Source: Pelagimonas phthalicica (GTDB taxonomy: Bacteria > Pseudomonadota > Alphaproteobacteria > Rhodobacterales > Rhodobacteraceae). From it: DNA of 64,000 nt. Of the stretch, positions 45,190-57,830 are shown piece by piece. How positions within the stretch are numbered: the first letter of the stretch is position 1; each line of letters starts with the position of its first letter. The notes under the pieces are model-generated. The model did no database searches. It was given only the letters and a program-made list of their open reading frames with translations, and had not been told where the DNA came from. The DNA lies in assembly GCF_004364805.1 (NCBI RefSeq), contig NZ_SOAP01000001.1, positions 372,001 through 436,000 on the forward strand, in the 5' to 3' direction. The translations under genes were made by a program, and so were the position numbers.

Positions 45190-45307
45190 GGCCTTCGGCC
45201 TTGATTCCGCGTGACTGCTCACCTGCATTTGAGACTCCGAATCCCCTTTTCTCCGCCCCCTTCCCTGCGCATAGTGCCTCTCACCATCATGGACAGGGAG
45301 GATCACC

Positions 45308-46930
45308 ATGGGTTGGATGCGCGACGAAACCGGGCTTGGCAAAAACGCGGCAAACTATGTGCCCCTGACCCCGCTTTCCTTTCTCAAACGCGCCGCAACC
45401 ATCTGGCCCGATCACCCCGCCGTGGTCTATGGCTCCTATCGCAAAAGCTATGCCGACTACATCACCCGCGTGACCCGGCTCGCCTCGGCTCTCAACAAAC
45501 TCGGCGTTCAGCCCGGCGATGTGGTCGCCTCGATCCTGCCCAATATCCCCGCCCAGGCCGAGGCGCATTTCGGCGTGCCCGCTTGTGGCGCTGTGCTGAA
45601 TGCCATCAACACCCGTCTCGATGTCGACACCATCGCCTATATCCTCGATCACGGCGAGGCCAAGGTGGTGCTTTGTGACCCGCAATTCTTGCCGTTCCTG
45701 GCTGAGGCTCTGGACCAACTCACTGGTCCCAAACCCACCATCATCGAGGTCGCCGATGATCAGGCCGGGGTGCACGCCCATGGGCATTACATGGAATACG
45801 AGGCCCTGCTCGCCACCGGTGATCCCGATTTCGACTGGATCATGCCCGAGGATGAATGGGAAAGCCTCGCGCTCAACTACACCTCCGGCACCACGGGCAA
45901 GCCCAAGGGCGTGGTCTATCACCATCGCGGGGCCTATCTGAATGCCATGGGGCAGGTCCTGTCCTGGCGCATGACCTTGCACCCGGTCTATCTGACCATC
46001 GTGCCGCTGTTTCACTGCAATGGCTGGTGCCACACCTGGATGATGCCCGCGCTTGGCGGCACAGTGGTCTGCTGTCGCGACATCACCGCTCAGGCGATCT
46101 TTGACGCCATCGCGGATGAGGGTGTCACCCATTTCGGCGGCGCGCCCATCGTGCTGAACATGCTGGTGAACGAGCCCGAAAAACAACGCCCCGTCGACCA
46201 TATTGTCGAGGTCTTCACCGCCGGTGCCCCCCCGGCCCCCGCCACCCTGGCCAAGATCGAACCCATGGGATTCAACGTCACCCAGGTCTATGGGCTGACC
46301 GAGGTCTATGGCCCGGCCACCGAATGCACCTGGAACGCCCGCTGGGAGGGGCTTGAGGGCGATGAGCGCGCCGCGATCAAGGCCCGTCAGGGCGTCGCCA
46401 TGCCCTTTATCGAAGAGGTGCGCGTCACCGATGAAACCCTCACCGACATCACCCGCGACAGCGAAGCCAAAGGCGAAATCATGTTTCGCGGCAATGGGGT
46501 GATGAAAGGCTATTTGAAAAACCCCACCGCCACGGACGAAGCCTTTGCCGGGGGGTATTTCCACTCGGGCGATATCGCCATTCAACACCCTGACAGCTAT
46601 ATCCAGATCGCCGACCGCGCCAAGGATATCATCATCTCAGGTGGCGAAAACATCTCTTCGGTCGAGGTCGAATCCTGCCTGATGAATCACGAAGCCGTGC
46701 TGCTTTGTGCCGTGGTCGCCAAACCGGACGACAAATGGGGCGAGGTGCCCTGCGCCTTTATCGAACTCAAGGACGGGCACAGCGCCACCGCAGAGGAAAT
46801 CACCGCCTTTGCCCGTGAACGCCTGGCGGGCTTCAAAACCCCCAAAGCCGTTGTTTTCCAAGAGCTTCCCAAAACCTCCACCGGCAAAATCCAGAAATTC
46901 GCCCTGCGCCAACAGGCCAAGACCATCTGA
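45308..46930 (+). CDS. Acyl-CoA synthetase (AMP-binding)
   Basis: 540-residue enzyme of the ANL superfamily that activates a fatty or other carboxylic acid with ATP and CoA. The P-loop signature is YTSGTTGKPKGVVYHHRG, A5-type motif VYGLTEVYGPATE, the hinge/A8 region IQIADRAKDIIISGGENISS and the A10 lysine in PKTSTGKIQKF. It resembles medium-chain or DmdB-like methylmercaptopropionyl-CoA ligases; the latter role is common in roseobacters but cannot be decided. ATG at 45308 has AGGGAGGATCACC upstream, a strong site. Confidence 0.92.
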   Translation: MGWMRDETGLGKNAANYVPLTPLSFLKRAATIWPDHPAVVYGSYRKSYADYITRVTRLASALNKLGVQPGDVVASILPNIPAQAEAHFGVPACGAVLNAINTRLDVDTIAYILDHGEAKVVLCDPQFLPFLAEALDQLTGPKPTIIEVADDQAGVHAHGHYMEYEALLATGDPDFDWIMPEDEWESLALNYTSGTTGKPKGVVYHHRGAYLNAMGQVLSWRMTLHPVYLTIVPLFHCNGWCHTWMMPALGGTVVCCRDITAQAIFDAIADEGVTHFGGAPIVLNMLVNEPEKQRPVDHIVEVFTAGAPPAPATLAKIEPMGFNVTQVYGLTEVYGPATECTWNARWEGLEGDERAAIKARQGVAMPFIEEVRVTDETLTDITRDSEAKGEIMFRGNGVMKGYLKNPTATDEAFAGGYFHSGDIAIQHPDSYIQIADRAKDIIISGGENISSVEVESCLMNHEAVLLCAVVAKPDDKWGEVPCAFIELKDGHSATAEEITAFARERLAGFKTPKAVVFQELPKTSTGKIQKFALRQQAKTI

Positions 46931-46978
46931 CCACTAGCTTGCCCCCTTCCAGCTGGGTGAGGTCTTCAGCGACCTTAC

Positions 46979-47599
46979 TCAGCGCATCTTTTTGATAATT
47001 ATCCGTGGCCCTTGAACTGCGGCCCCTGCAGGTTTCGTGGCATATTGCAGCACAATTGCCGCGCCGGGGCCGTCGAGATAGCCAATGGAAGACAACATCC
47101 CGATCTTGACGGAGCTGCGATCCAGAACCGCCTGCCATCCCAACAAATCGCCCTTCAAAGGGGTTTCTTTGAACAAGGTCTTGTCCGTCGCGCCGTAGCG
47201 CTCAATCCAAATCTGTGCCAGTTGCCGCGCCTGAGGAACGGTCATGTCAGGCACGCTTACCGAACAAAAAAGGCTCTTTTGTTCGGCGGAGTTGGAGCGC
47301 AGAAAAACCACGATTCCCGACTCAGACACCAAGTACTCTAGGCGCTGGCTATCGGTCAGCTTTGCGCGGGTCCCTTCAATGCGCGGATGCGAGGAAGACG
47401 AAAACCCAGCAGACTTCAATCTTGAAGCAATCTGCAAAAGGTTTGGCGCGTGCCGTGAACACGTTTGAGCCGCCATTCTAGCCACCCCCATGACCTCAGG
47501 TGATGCGGGTGTTTTACTCGCCGTTCTTGCGCCGTTCTCAGACAAACATCCTGCAAGGAAAACACAAGCAACAGCTAACAAACCCAATGGCTTAAACAT
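46979..47599 (-). CDS. Small lipoprotein of unknown function
   Basis: 206 residues with lipobox VFLAGCLSE near residue 18. The rest is mixed alpha/beta with no recognised domain. Composition is less GC-rich than neighbours, which hints at later arrival. ATG at 47599 has AAAAGGTGA upstream; GTG at 47608 is open but less likely. It is convergent with the acyl-CoA synthetase gene. Confidence 0.7.
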   Translation of the reverse strand: MFKPLGLLAVACVFLAGCLSENGARTASKTPASPEVMGVARMAAQTCSRHAPNLLQIASRLKSAGFSSSSHPRIEGTRAKLTDSQRLEYLVSESGIVVFLRSNSAEQKSLFCSVSVPDMTVPQARQLAQIWIERYGATDKTLFKETPLKGDLLGWQAVLDRSSVKIGMLSSIGYLDGPGAAIVLQYATKPAGAAVQGPRIIIKKMR

Positions 47600-47947
47600 C
47601 TCAATCACCTTTTCAATTCTTGGGGTTTGATATGCCGCAACACGCTCCTCTTAATCAATGCCAATTAGGTTCAAGACGCATGTATTCTCTGGAAACGCGC
47701 TTGACCTCGAACCCGGAATGTTTCTCCAATGTGTATGTCCCCGCGCGAAATCCCAGCAATGTAATTCCTAGCGAAGACACATATTCCGTTGATCTGTGCG
47801 CCAATAGCGGGGCAGGTTTGCGTATACTAACGCTTATTCGGGATGCATCATTCTGTCTTTCCGGGTAGCTAACGACAAAAATGACGCAATCTGTCAGCTT
47901 GTAGGGATTCCCCTTCGGGCGGACCTCTCTTCTCAAAGGTGGACACC
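47600..47947. other. Intergenic region with low GC
   Basis: About 350 bases with two opposing short open frames that show no ribosome site or family feature. It must carry promoters for the lipoprotein gene (minus) and the RND adaptor gene (plus). TTCTCAAAGGTGG near the right edge is the adaptor's ribosome site. Confidence 0.6.
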
Positions 47948-49201
47948 ATGAAAACCTTGCGCGCGACATCTCTGGCCGTGGCGGGCCTGCTGAGCTTTTC
48001 CAACATCCTCTACGCCCAGGACACTGCCAGCGCGCCGCGCCCGGCCAAGGTCTACACGGTCGAGGCCAGCGAAACCGTCCTGCGCCGCACCTATTCGGCG
48101 GTGGTCTTCCCCTCGCAAGAGGTCGAACTGTCCTTTCGCGTCTCAGGCCGGGTGATCGAATTGCCGGTGCGCGGCGCGGATCAGGTCAAAAAGGGCGATG
48201 TGATCGCCAAACTGGACCCGCGCGATTTCGAAGCCGCCATTGCCGGGCTTGAAAGCCAGCGTGACCAGGCCCAGGCCCAGCTCAAGGCCTTGGAATCCGG
48301 GGCGCGTGACGAAGAGATCGGCGCGCTTGAGGCCGCTGTCGCCTCGGCCCAGGCCCAGGTCGATCAGGCCCGCGAACAGGCGGATCGCACCAAACAACTG
48401 GCCGATCGCGGGGTCGCCGCCCAGGCCCGCCTTGATCAGGATCTTGCATCGCTGCGCGTTGCCGAAGCCAATCTGAAAGCTCAGCAAGAGCAGCTCTTGA
48501 TTGGTCAATCGGGCGGCCGCACCGAAGATGTCGAGGCCGCCAAGGCCGCCCTGCGCGGGCTGGAAACCCAGCTCAACACCGCGCGTGACAATCTTGACGA
48601 TGCCACCCTGACCGCCCCCTTTGACGGAGTGATCGCACGGCGCGACATTGAAAACTTCACCAATGTGCGCGCCGGGGACAAGGTAGCGCTGCTCCAGACG
48701 CTCTCGGTCATCGACCTCGCCTTTGACGTGCCCGGCGTCGATGTCACCGCCCTGTCGCGCTTTGGCACCCCCACAACCGTGGTCCGTTTTGACGCCCTGC
48801 CCGATACCGACATCCCGGCAGAATTCGTCGAATTCTCAACCCAGGCCGATGCGGCCACGCAGACCTATCGCGCCCGCGTTGCGGTCACTGTGCCGGAAAA
48901 TCTGACGATCCTGCCCGGCATGGTCGGCCAGATCGAGGCCTCGATTGAAACCGATAACCGCTCGGTCCTGACAGTCCCGCTCACCGCCATTGCCGCCGAT
49001 AGCAGTGGCAACCCGATTGTCTGGCTTGTCGACCCTGACGCCAAAACCGTTTCGACCATGGCTGTCACCCTTGGCGATGCGGCGGGCGCCTCTATCGAAG
49101 TGCTCAGCGGCCTCAAGGATGGCGATATGGTCGTCATCGCGGGCACCAACAAGCTCCAGGAAGGCATGGCCATTCGCCCCATCACCAAGGTCGGGGGCTA
49201 A
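47948..49201 (+). CDS. RND efflux periplasmic adaptor (membrane fusion protein)
   Basis: 417 residues with a signal peptide (to about residue 24), a barrel-sandwich lipoyl domain (LSFRVSGRVIELPVRGADQV), a long coiled-coil hairpin (about 95-200, rich in Ala, Gln, Glu), and LTAPFDGVIARRDIENFTNV as the second half of the lipoyl domain, then a beta-barrel and membrane-proximal domain. It links the inner membrane pump to an outer membrane channel. The pump gene follows after three bases; no TolC-type channel gene is in the window. Confidence 0.92.
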   Translation: MKTLRATSLAVAGLLSFSNILYAQDTASAPRPAKVYTVEASETVLRRTYSAVVFPSQEVELSFRVSGRVIELPVRGADQVKKGDVIAKLDPRDFEAAIAGLESQRDQAQAQLKALESGARDEEIGALEAAVASAQAQVDQAREQADRTKQLADRGVAAQARLDQDLASLRVAEANLKAQQEQLLIGQSGGRTEDVEAAKAALRGLETQLNTARDNLDDATLTAPFDGVIARRDIENFTNVRAGDKVALLQTLSVIDLAFDVPGVDVTALSRFGTPTTVVRFDALPDTDIPAEFVEFSTQADAATQTYRARVAVTVPENLTILPGMVGQIEASIETDNRSVLTVPLTAIAADSSGNPIVWLVDPDAKTVSTMAVTLGDAAGASIEVLSGLKDGDMVVIAGTNKLQEGMAIRPITKVGG

Positions 49202-49204
49202 CCC

Positions 49205-52200
49205 ATGGATCTCGCACGTTTCGCTATTGAAAAGCGGGTGATCTCGGCCCTGTTCTCGCTGCTTATTCTGGTCGCGGGCTATTTCAGCTATACCAGCCTG
49301 CCGCGTTTTGAAGACCCGGAATTCATCATCCGTCAGGCGCAGATCATCACCCCCTATCCCGGTGCCAGCGCCGAAGAGGTGGCCGAAGAAGTCACTGAAG
49401 TGGTTGAAAACGCCCTGCAGGAATTGCTGGGTGTGAAAGAGGTGCGCTCCGTCTCCTCCCCCGGCCTCTCGAATGTCTCGGTCGAGTTCACCATCGCCTC
49501 GGCGCGCGATTATCCCGCGCTTTATCAACGCTTTGCCCAGATGCGGGCCAAGATTGACGACATTCAGGACACCCTGCCCCCCAATGCCTTGAAAACGCAG
49601 GTCTATGATGATTTCGGCGATGTCTATGCGCTCTATTTCGCCATCACCGGCGAGGGCTATACCATGCCCGATCTGCACGCCTATGCCAAACAGCTCCAAC
49701 GCGAGCTGGTCACCGTCAAAGGCGTGTCCAAGGTCGTGCTGAACGGTGTCCAGGATGAGGTCATCTATGTCGAATACGCCCCCGCCCGTCTGATCGAATT
49801 GGGCCTTGCCCCGTCTCAAATCAGCCAGGTGCTTGAGGGTCAGAATCTGGTTGTTCCCGGTGGCTCCGTGGTGGCGGGCGAACGCCGCATCACTTTCCGA
49901 CCACAAAGCGCCGTGGACTCAGTTGAAGCCATCAGCAATCTGGTGATCTCGAACCCACAAACCGGGGCCTCCTTTCGCCTCTCCGACATTGCCAGCGTGT
50001 CCCGTGGTCTGATCGACCCGGAACAAAACCTGCTCTATCGCGACGGTCAGCCCGCCATTGGCATCGGCATTTCCAACCAGATCGGCGGCAATGTCGTCAA
50101 TATGGGCAAGGCGGTCAAAGAGCGGATGGACCAGCTGATCAGTGAACGCCCCATCGGCATCGAGATCCTGCCAATCTCGGATCAATCCGTCTCGGTGGAA
50201 ACCTCGGTGAATGACTTTGTCATGAACGTTGTGGTGGCGCTGATCATCGTTGTTGGCACGTTGCTTGTCTTCATGGGCATCCGCTCGGGCCTGCTGATGG
50301 GCGGCATCCTTTTGGTCACGGTTGCGGGCACCCTGTTTGGCATGTTGCTTTATGGGCTGGATATGCAGCGTATCTCGCTTGGTGCCTTGATCATCGCGTT
50401 GGGGATGTTGGTTGATAATGCCATTGTGGTGGTCGAAGGCACGCTGGTGCGGGTCCACAAGGGCGAACACCCGCGCGACGCCTCAATCGCGGTGGTCAAC
50501 CAGACCAAATGGCCGCTTTTGGGCGGCACCGTGGTTGGCTTTCTCGCCTTCTCCCCCATCGGGTTTTCGCCGGACAATACCGGTGAATATGCGGGCAGCC
50601 TGTTCTGGACCATCGCCATTGCCCTGCTGTTTTCCTGGCTGGTGGCCATCTGGCTAACGCCCTATTTCTGCACCTTGCTGCTGCGCGCCGAAAACAAGGA
50701 AGACGGGGCCGAGGCCGCCAAGGAAGGCATCGTTCTGCGCCTCTATCGCCGCCTGCTCGGCACCGCGATCCGGCTGCGCTATCTGACCGTCCTGCTGGTC
50801 GTCGCGCTGTTTGGCTCGGCCATAGCCGGGTTCAGCCTCGTGCCTCCGGGCTTTTTCCCGGCCTCAACCCGGGCGCAATTTGTCATCGACTACACCCTGC
50901 CCGAGGGCACCGATATCAGCAAAACCAAGGCGGACCTGCTCGAGATCGACGCTCATGTCCGCGGGCTCAGCGGCGTGCAAAGCACGAACCTCACCATCGG
51001 CAGCGGCCATACCCGGTTCATGCTGATCTACGAGGCAGCAGATTCCAATCCCGGCTATGGTCAGATCCTGGTCGATGTCGAGGATTTCACCCAAATCGCC
51101 GATCTCGAAGGCACGCTGCAAAACTGGATCGATGACCGCTACCCCTCGGCCAATGCCAAGGTCTGGCGCTTTATCCTCGGCCCCGGTGGCGGCTCCAAGG
51201 TCGAAGCGCGCTTCTTTGGCCCCGATGCGGCGGTGCTGCGTGATCTCGCCGCGCAGGCCAAAACCATCTTTGCCCAGGCCGGGGCCGTCGCCATCAAGGA
51301 TGACTGGCGCGAACAGATCCAGGTCATGCGCCCGGTCATCAACACGGAAAACGCCCGCCGGCTTGGCCTAACCCAGGGCGAGATTTCCAGCGCCATCTAC
51401 GCCCATTTCAACGGCACTAATATCGGCGTGCTGCGCGAGGGTGATGAGCTGCTGGACATCACCATGCGCCCCCTGGCCTCGGCGCGCGATGATATCGAGA
51501 TGCTGAACAGCGTGCAGATCTTCAGCCCCTCCATCGGAGCCTATATCCCGATCTCGCAGGTGGTTGACCGCTTTGATCTGGTGTTTGAGGCGGGCAATCT
51601 GCGCCGCATCAACCGCAAGCTCGCCATCACCGCCCAGGCCGATAACGCCCCCGGTGTGCTGTCCGGCGACCTCTTCGAACAGGTGCGCGCCCCTGTTGAG
51701 GCCATCCCCCTCCCCCCCGGCTATGAACTGGTCTGGAAGGGCGAGGCCGGCAACAGCGCCGAGGCCAATGCCGGTCTGGCGCAAACCATGCCGCTGGGCT
51801 TTGGTGCAATGATCCTCGTGGTGTTTCTGCTCTTCAACGCTGTGCGCCAACCGCTGATCATCTGGCTCACCGTGCCTCTGGCGCTGATCGGCGTGGTCTG
51901 GGGGTTGGTCGCCACCAACACCCCGATGGAGTTCATGGCCATTCTCGGCGTGCTCTCGCTGACCGGGATGTTGATCAAGAACGCCATCGTCCTGATCGAC
52001 GAGACGGATACGCAAATCGCCGATGGCAAAGCGCGCATGCAGGCGGTTGTCGATGCCTCGGTCAGTCGCGTGCGCCCGGTGATGTTGGGGGTTTTGACCA
52101 CGGTGCTGGGCGTGGTCCCACTGATCTGGGATCCGTTCTTTGCCTCGCTGGCGGTGGTGATCATCTGCGGCCTGAGCTTTGCAACCATCCTGACCCTGAT

Positions 52201-52261
52201 CATCGTCCCCACCCTCTACGCGGTCTTCTTCCGCATCCGACAGGACGAGGTCACAGAGTAA
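49205..52261 (+). CDS. RND efflux transporter, AcrB/HAE1 family
   Basis: 1018 residues with the RND layout: helix 1 (about 13-32), a large periplasmic loop, helices 2-6, IALGMLVDNAIVVVEGTLVR (the conserved TM4 motif with the proton-relay Asp), second periplasmic loop, and the TM11-12 segment with MLIKNAIVLIDETDTQIA. Pumps toxic compounds with proton gradient. Length is typical for the HAE family. It starts three bases after the adaptor gene. A terminator follows the stop at once. Confidence 0.95.
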   Translation: MDLARFAIEKRVISALFSLLILVAGYFSYTSLPRFEDPEFIIRQAQIITPYPGASAEEVAEEVTEVVENALQELLGVKEVRSVSSPGLSNVSVEFTIASARDYPALYQRFAQMRAKIDDIQDTLPPNALKTQVYDDFGDVYALYFAITGEGYTMPDLHAYAKQLQRELVTVKGVSKVVLNGVQDEVIYVEYAPARLIELGLAPSQISQVLEGQNLVVPGGSVVAGERRITFRPQSAVDSVEAISNLVISNPQTGASFRLSDIASVSRGLIDPEQNLLYRDGQPAIGIGISNQIGGNVVNMGKAVKERMDQLISERPIGIEILPISDQSVSVETSVNDFVMNVVVALIIVVGTLLVFMGIRSGLLMGGILLVTVAGTLFGMLLYGLDMQRISLGALIIALGMLVDNAIVVVEGTLVRVHKGEHPRDASIAVVNQTKWPLLGGTVVGFLAFSPIGFSPDNTGEYAGSLFWTIAIALLFSWLVAIWLTPYFCTLLLRAENKEDGAEAAKEGIVLRLYRRLLGTAIRLRYLTVLLVVALFGSAIAGFSLVPPGFFPASTRAQFVIDYTLPEGTDISKTKADLLEIDAHVRGLSGVQSTNLTIGSGHTRFMLIYEAADSNPGYGQILVDVEDFTQIADLEGTLQNWIDDRYPSANAKVWRFILGPGGGSKVEARFFGPDAAVLRDLAAQAKTIFAQAGAVAIKDDWREQIQVMRPVINTENARRLGLTQGEISSAIYAHFNGTNIGVLREGDELLDITMRPLASARDDIEMLNSVQIFSPSIGAYIPISQVVDRFDLVFEAGNLRRINRKLAITAQADNAPGVLSGDLFEQVRAPVEAIPLPPGYELVWKGEAGNSAEANAGLAQTMPLGFGAMILVVFLLFNAVRQPLIIWLTVPLALIGVVWGLVATNTPMEFMAILGVLSLTGMLIKNAIVLIDETDTQIADGKARMQAVVDASVSRVRPVMLGVLTTVLGVVPLIWDPFFASLAVVIICGLSFATILTLIIVPTLYAVFFRIRQDEVTE

Positions 52262-52290
52262 AAAAGGCGGGGCCAACACCCCGCCTTTTT
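52261..52290 (+). terminator. Terminator of the RND pair
   Basis: AAAAAGGCGGGG and CCCCGCCTTTTT form a 12-bp stem with loop CCAACA; the T tract is part of the stem. It overlaps the last base of the stop codon. Confidence 0.9.
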
Positions 52291-52303
52291 CAAATGTCGC
52301 TTG

Positions 52304-52569
52304 GGCTCTGTTGACAAAACCCAGCCACCACCGGTTTCAGTCCAAATTTTGTCAGCGCTAGGCGTTTTCGCGCAGCTAGGGTGGCCTCCTTGCAAGCGGA
52401 AACAACGACGCGCTGGCAAAATTTGGCGAAATCGCAAGCGACGCGGCAGATTTTGCTTCTGACTGCCCTGATTTGCCCTTCCGATCACCCAGATCGCCGC
52501 GGTCAAATCAGCTTGCCAGAAGCAAAATCTGACACGCGCCGGTGATGGCTGGGTTGTGTCAACAGAGCC
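52304..52569. mobile_element. MITE-like element 1 (266 bp, 31-bp terminal inverted repeats)
   Basis: The ends begin GGCTCTGTTGACAAAACCCA and, on the other strand, GGCTCTGTTGACACAACCCA; 29 of 31 terminal bases match. A perfect 15-bp inner inverted repeat CAGATTTTGCTTCTG lies at 52447-52461 and 52517-52531. It has no complete transposase. No obvious target duplication is seen (TTG left, TAG right). It lies between the RND operon terminator and the RTX gene. Confidence 0.82.
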
Positions 52570-52615
52570 TAGTGTCAGGTGTTATGGCCAAAACAACCTG
52601 AAACACGCACACCCG

Positions 52616-54349
52616 TTACAGAATGAAATCATCCACATCGAGCAAACTTACGCTCGCCACATTTTCCAAAATCACGCTGTTTCCATTGCCAAGATCCAGC
52701 AACAGGCCAGTTCCCGTATCGGTAATGTTATTGTCAATGAAATCCTGCGCGTCAGTGATATGAGACAGGCCCGACAGGTCGATCTTGTCACCTTCATTCG
52801 GATCGAAATCCGCAATCCGGTCATCTCCGGACCCGCCATGGAATACAAAGGTATCAGCACCCGCATTCCCGTTCAGCCGATCATCACCAGAATTCCCGTT
52901 GATACGATCGTCGCCATTGCCGCCAACGATGGTGTCATTGCCGCCTTCGCCATGCAGAAAGTCGTTGCCGTTATCTCCGTGCAGCCGATCATTCCCGGCC
53001 CCACCTAGCAAAAGGTCATTGCCTTGGCCGCCGGTGCTGGTGTCGTTACCTTCGCCCCCATACAGGCTGTCATTGCCATCATCGCCCTGCAAGTTGTCAT
53101 TGCCGGTTCCACCATGGAGCGCGTCGTTGCCGCCCACACCTCTTAGCGTGTCGTTGCCACTGTCACCATGCAAAGTGTCACTGTCGGCACCGCCTCCCCC
53201 CCAAAGAAAATCATTGCCGCTGCCACCATACATGACATCCGCACCGGTCTGACCATTCAAATTATCATTCCCGGTGTTTCCGAAAATGCTATCCGCACCA
53301 TCGCCGCCGATGATCGTGTCATGTCCACTGCCACCCCAAACAGTGTCATTGCCACCACCGGCTTGGACTGAGTCAGAATTGACACCGGCCGCAATAACAT
53401 CTCCATAAGCGGATCCGGATATCACAGCAGCTACATCGGCCGGTGTATCGTCGTAATCATTGATATAATACCCATTGGTTGCAGGGGCGGCACCATTAGG
53501 AACGACGTTTTGAGGGTCGACAAAGCTTACATCTGGCAGGTTGTCGAAATCTGGGTAAGTAGATGGGTCATTTTGATCCCCGATAAAATGTGATTCTTGC
53601 AAACCACCGGGACCACCGACATCACTACCATCCACACGAGCGCCTTCTAGGGCGTAAAAGACACGCGCACCATTTGCAGTTGTAATCAAGAGCCACTGCT
53701 GGGGATCCGCGTTAGGATCGAGGTGATCACCGTTGTAAGAGACAACCCGTACGTTGCTTGGCAAATTGTTGAGGTCAATAATGTTTCCCTCAATGGCAAT
53801 CTCGTCCCGAGAGGGATCAAAATCCTCGATCCGACCGACAACAACCGAACCAGCCGCAATTTGATCCAAGTTTCCAAAGTTGAAAACATCGCTGCCGAGT
53901 GACGCTGATAAAACCGTCTCGCCTGGTGCAAGCGTCTTAGGGTGATCTTCGTCCCCGCGCACATGGTGCCCATCCGCAAAGGGCGATGTTATATTGTCAA
54001 AAAACATGTTGATGGTATCGTCACCATCGCCAGCATAAATATGCACATGAGAGTTGTTGTTAACGGCGAAGGTATCGATCCGATCATTTCCACCCCCACC
54101 CCAGACACCTCCTCGGCTGTCTCGAATAATGTGATCGTCGCTATCTGATCCATAGAATCTTAAGGCCGCGTTCCAACCATCATGCGTTGTAGCGTAAGCA
54201 CTATTCTGGAAGAGGGTTGTTGCCCGAAAATCATCCCACAATTCGTTAACATCTACCTCATTTACGAACCCACTTCCTTCATAATAAATGTAAACCAGTC
54301 CATTATCCTGAAACTCAAAACGGTAATCACCCCAAGTCAAACTAGGCAT
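52616..54349 (-). CDS. RTX repeat protein, calcium-binding, type I secreted
   Basis: 577 residues from ATG at 54349 (AGGGAAG upstream); the TTG at 54376 is less likely. The N-terminal half is unlike known domains and somewhat lower in GC. From about residue 340 there are about 17 nonapeptide repeats of GGxGxDxLx type (GGGGNDTVWGGSG-like, GNDRLHGDNGNDFLHGEGGN). The C-terminus NVASVSLLDVDDFIL fits the uncleaved type I secretion signal. No HlyB/HlyD genes are nearby. It may be a surface or extracellular protein of unknown role. Confidence 0.88.
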   Translation of the reverse strand: MPSLTWGDYRFEFQDNGLVYIYYEGSGFVNEVDVNELWDDFRATTLFQNSAYATTHDGWNAALRFYGSDSDDHIIRDSRGGVWGGGGNDRIDTFAVNNNSHVHIYAGDGDDTINMFFDNITSPFADGHHVRGDEDHPKTLAPGETVLSASLGSDVFNFGNLDQIAAGSVVVGRIEDFDPSRDEIAIEGNIIDLNNLPSNVRVVSYNGDHLDPNADPQQWLLITTANGARVFYALEGARVDGSDVGGPGGLQESHFIGDQNDPSTYPDFDNLPDVSFVDPQNVVPNGAAPATNGYYINDYDDTPADVAAVISGSAYGDVIAAGVNSDSVQAGGGNDTVWGGSGHDTIIGGDGADSIFGNTGNDNLNGQTGADVMYGGSGNDFLWGGGGADSDTLHGDSGNDTLRGVGGNDALHGGTGNDNLQGDDGNDSLYGGEGNDTSTGGQGNDLLLGGAGNDRLHGDNGNDFLHGEGGNDTIVGGNGDDRINGNSGDDRLNGNAGADTFVFHGGSGDDRIADFDPNEGDKIDLSGLSHITDAQDFIDNNITDTGTGLLLDLGNGNSVILENVASVSLLDVDDFIL

Positions 54350-54613
54350 ACTTTTCTTCCCTATCAAAATTTTCAACCTCTGAACTGAGGTTTACGTTTT
54401 GAAAGTAAACAGAGAGACTAAGAAACTTCAACTTAAAGGGCAGACTTATTTGCAACGAAATATCATTGATTGATAATCGATGAAACCGACAGGTCAGATG
54501 AGGTTAAGTTATTGCGGTCCGATTGCGTCGCTTCGGCCCGTAGTTGCTCAGCAAGCGTTGTCAGTTGTCAATTGTGTCCAGAAATACACAGTTTACTTGT
54601 TCAAAACGAAATG
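54350..54613. other. Intergenic region between RTX gene and katG terminator
   Basis: AT-richer stretch of about 260 bases upstream of the RTX gene and downstream of katG, with no supportable gene. It must hold the RTX promoter on the minus strand. A string of ATTGATTGATAATCGAT near 54464-54480 is notable but not identified. Confidence 0.55.
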
Positions 54614-54633
54614 GGGGCCACGAATGGCCCCCG
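54605..54633 (-). terminator. Terminator of katG
   Basis: On the minus strand GGGGGCCA and TGGCCCCC with a TTCG tetraloop (54614-54633), followed by ATTTCGTTTT. It is 26 bases past the katG stop. Confidence 0.88.
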
Positions 54634-54659
54634 TTCTTCCCTTCAATTCCAACCAGTGA

Positions 54660-57830
<3,171 letters not shown>

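Noticed and set aside
47620-47868. 82-codon plus-strand frame in the same gap
   Set aside because: No ribosome site and no recognisable domain; weak composition.
47655-47969. 104-codon minus-strand frame upstream of the RND adaptor
   Set aside because: It overlaps the adaptor gene start, has no ribosome site and the region looks like a promoter space.
52216-52506. 96-codon minus-strand frame inside MITE-like element 1
   Set aside because: It spans the RND gene end, the terminator and the element; no transposase motif is seen.
52942-53420. Possible DNA repeat array in the RTX gene
   Set aside because: The periodicity of 27 bases is explained by calcium-binding nonapeptides; it is coding and diverged.
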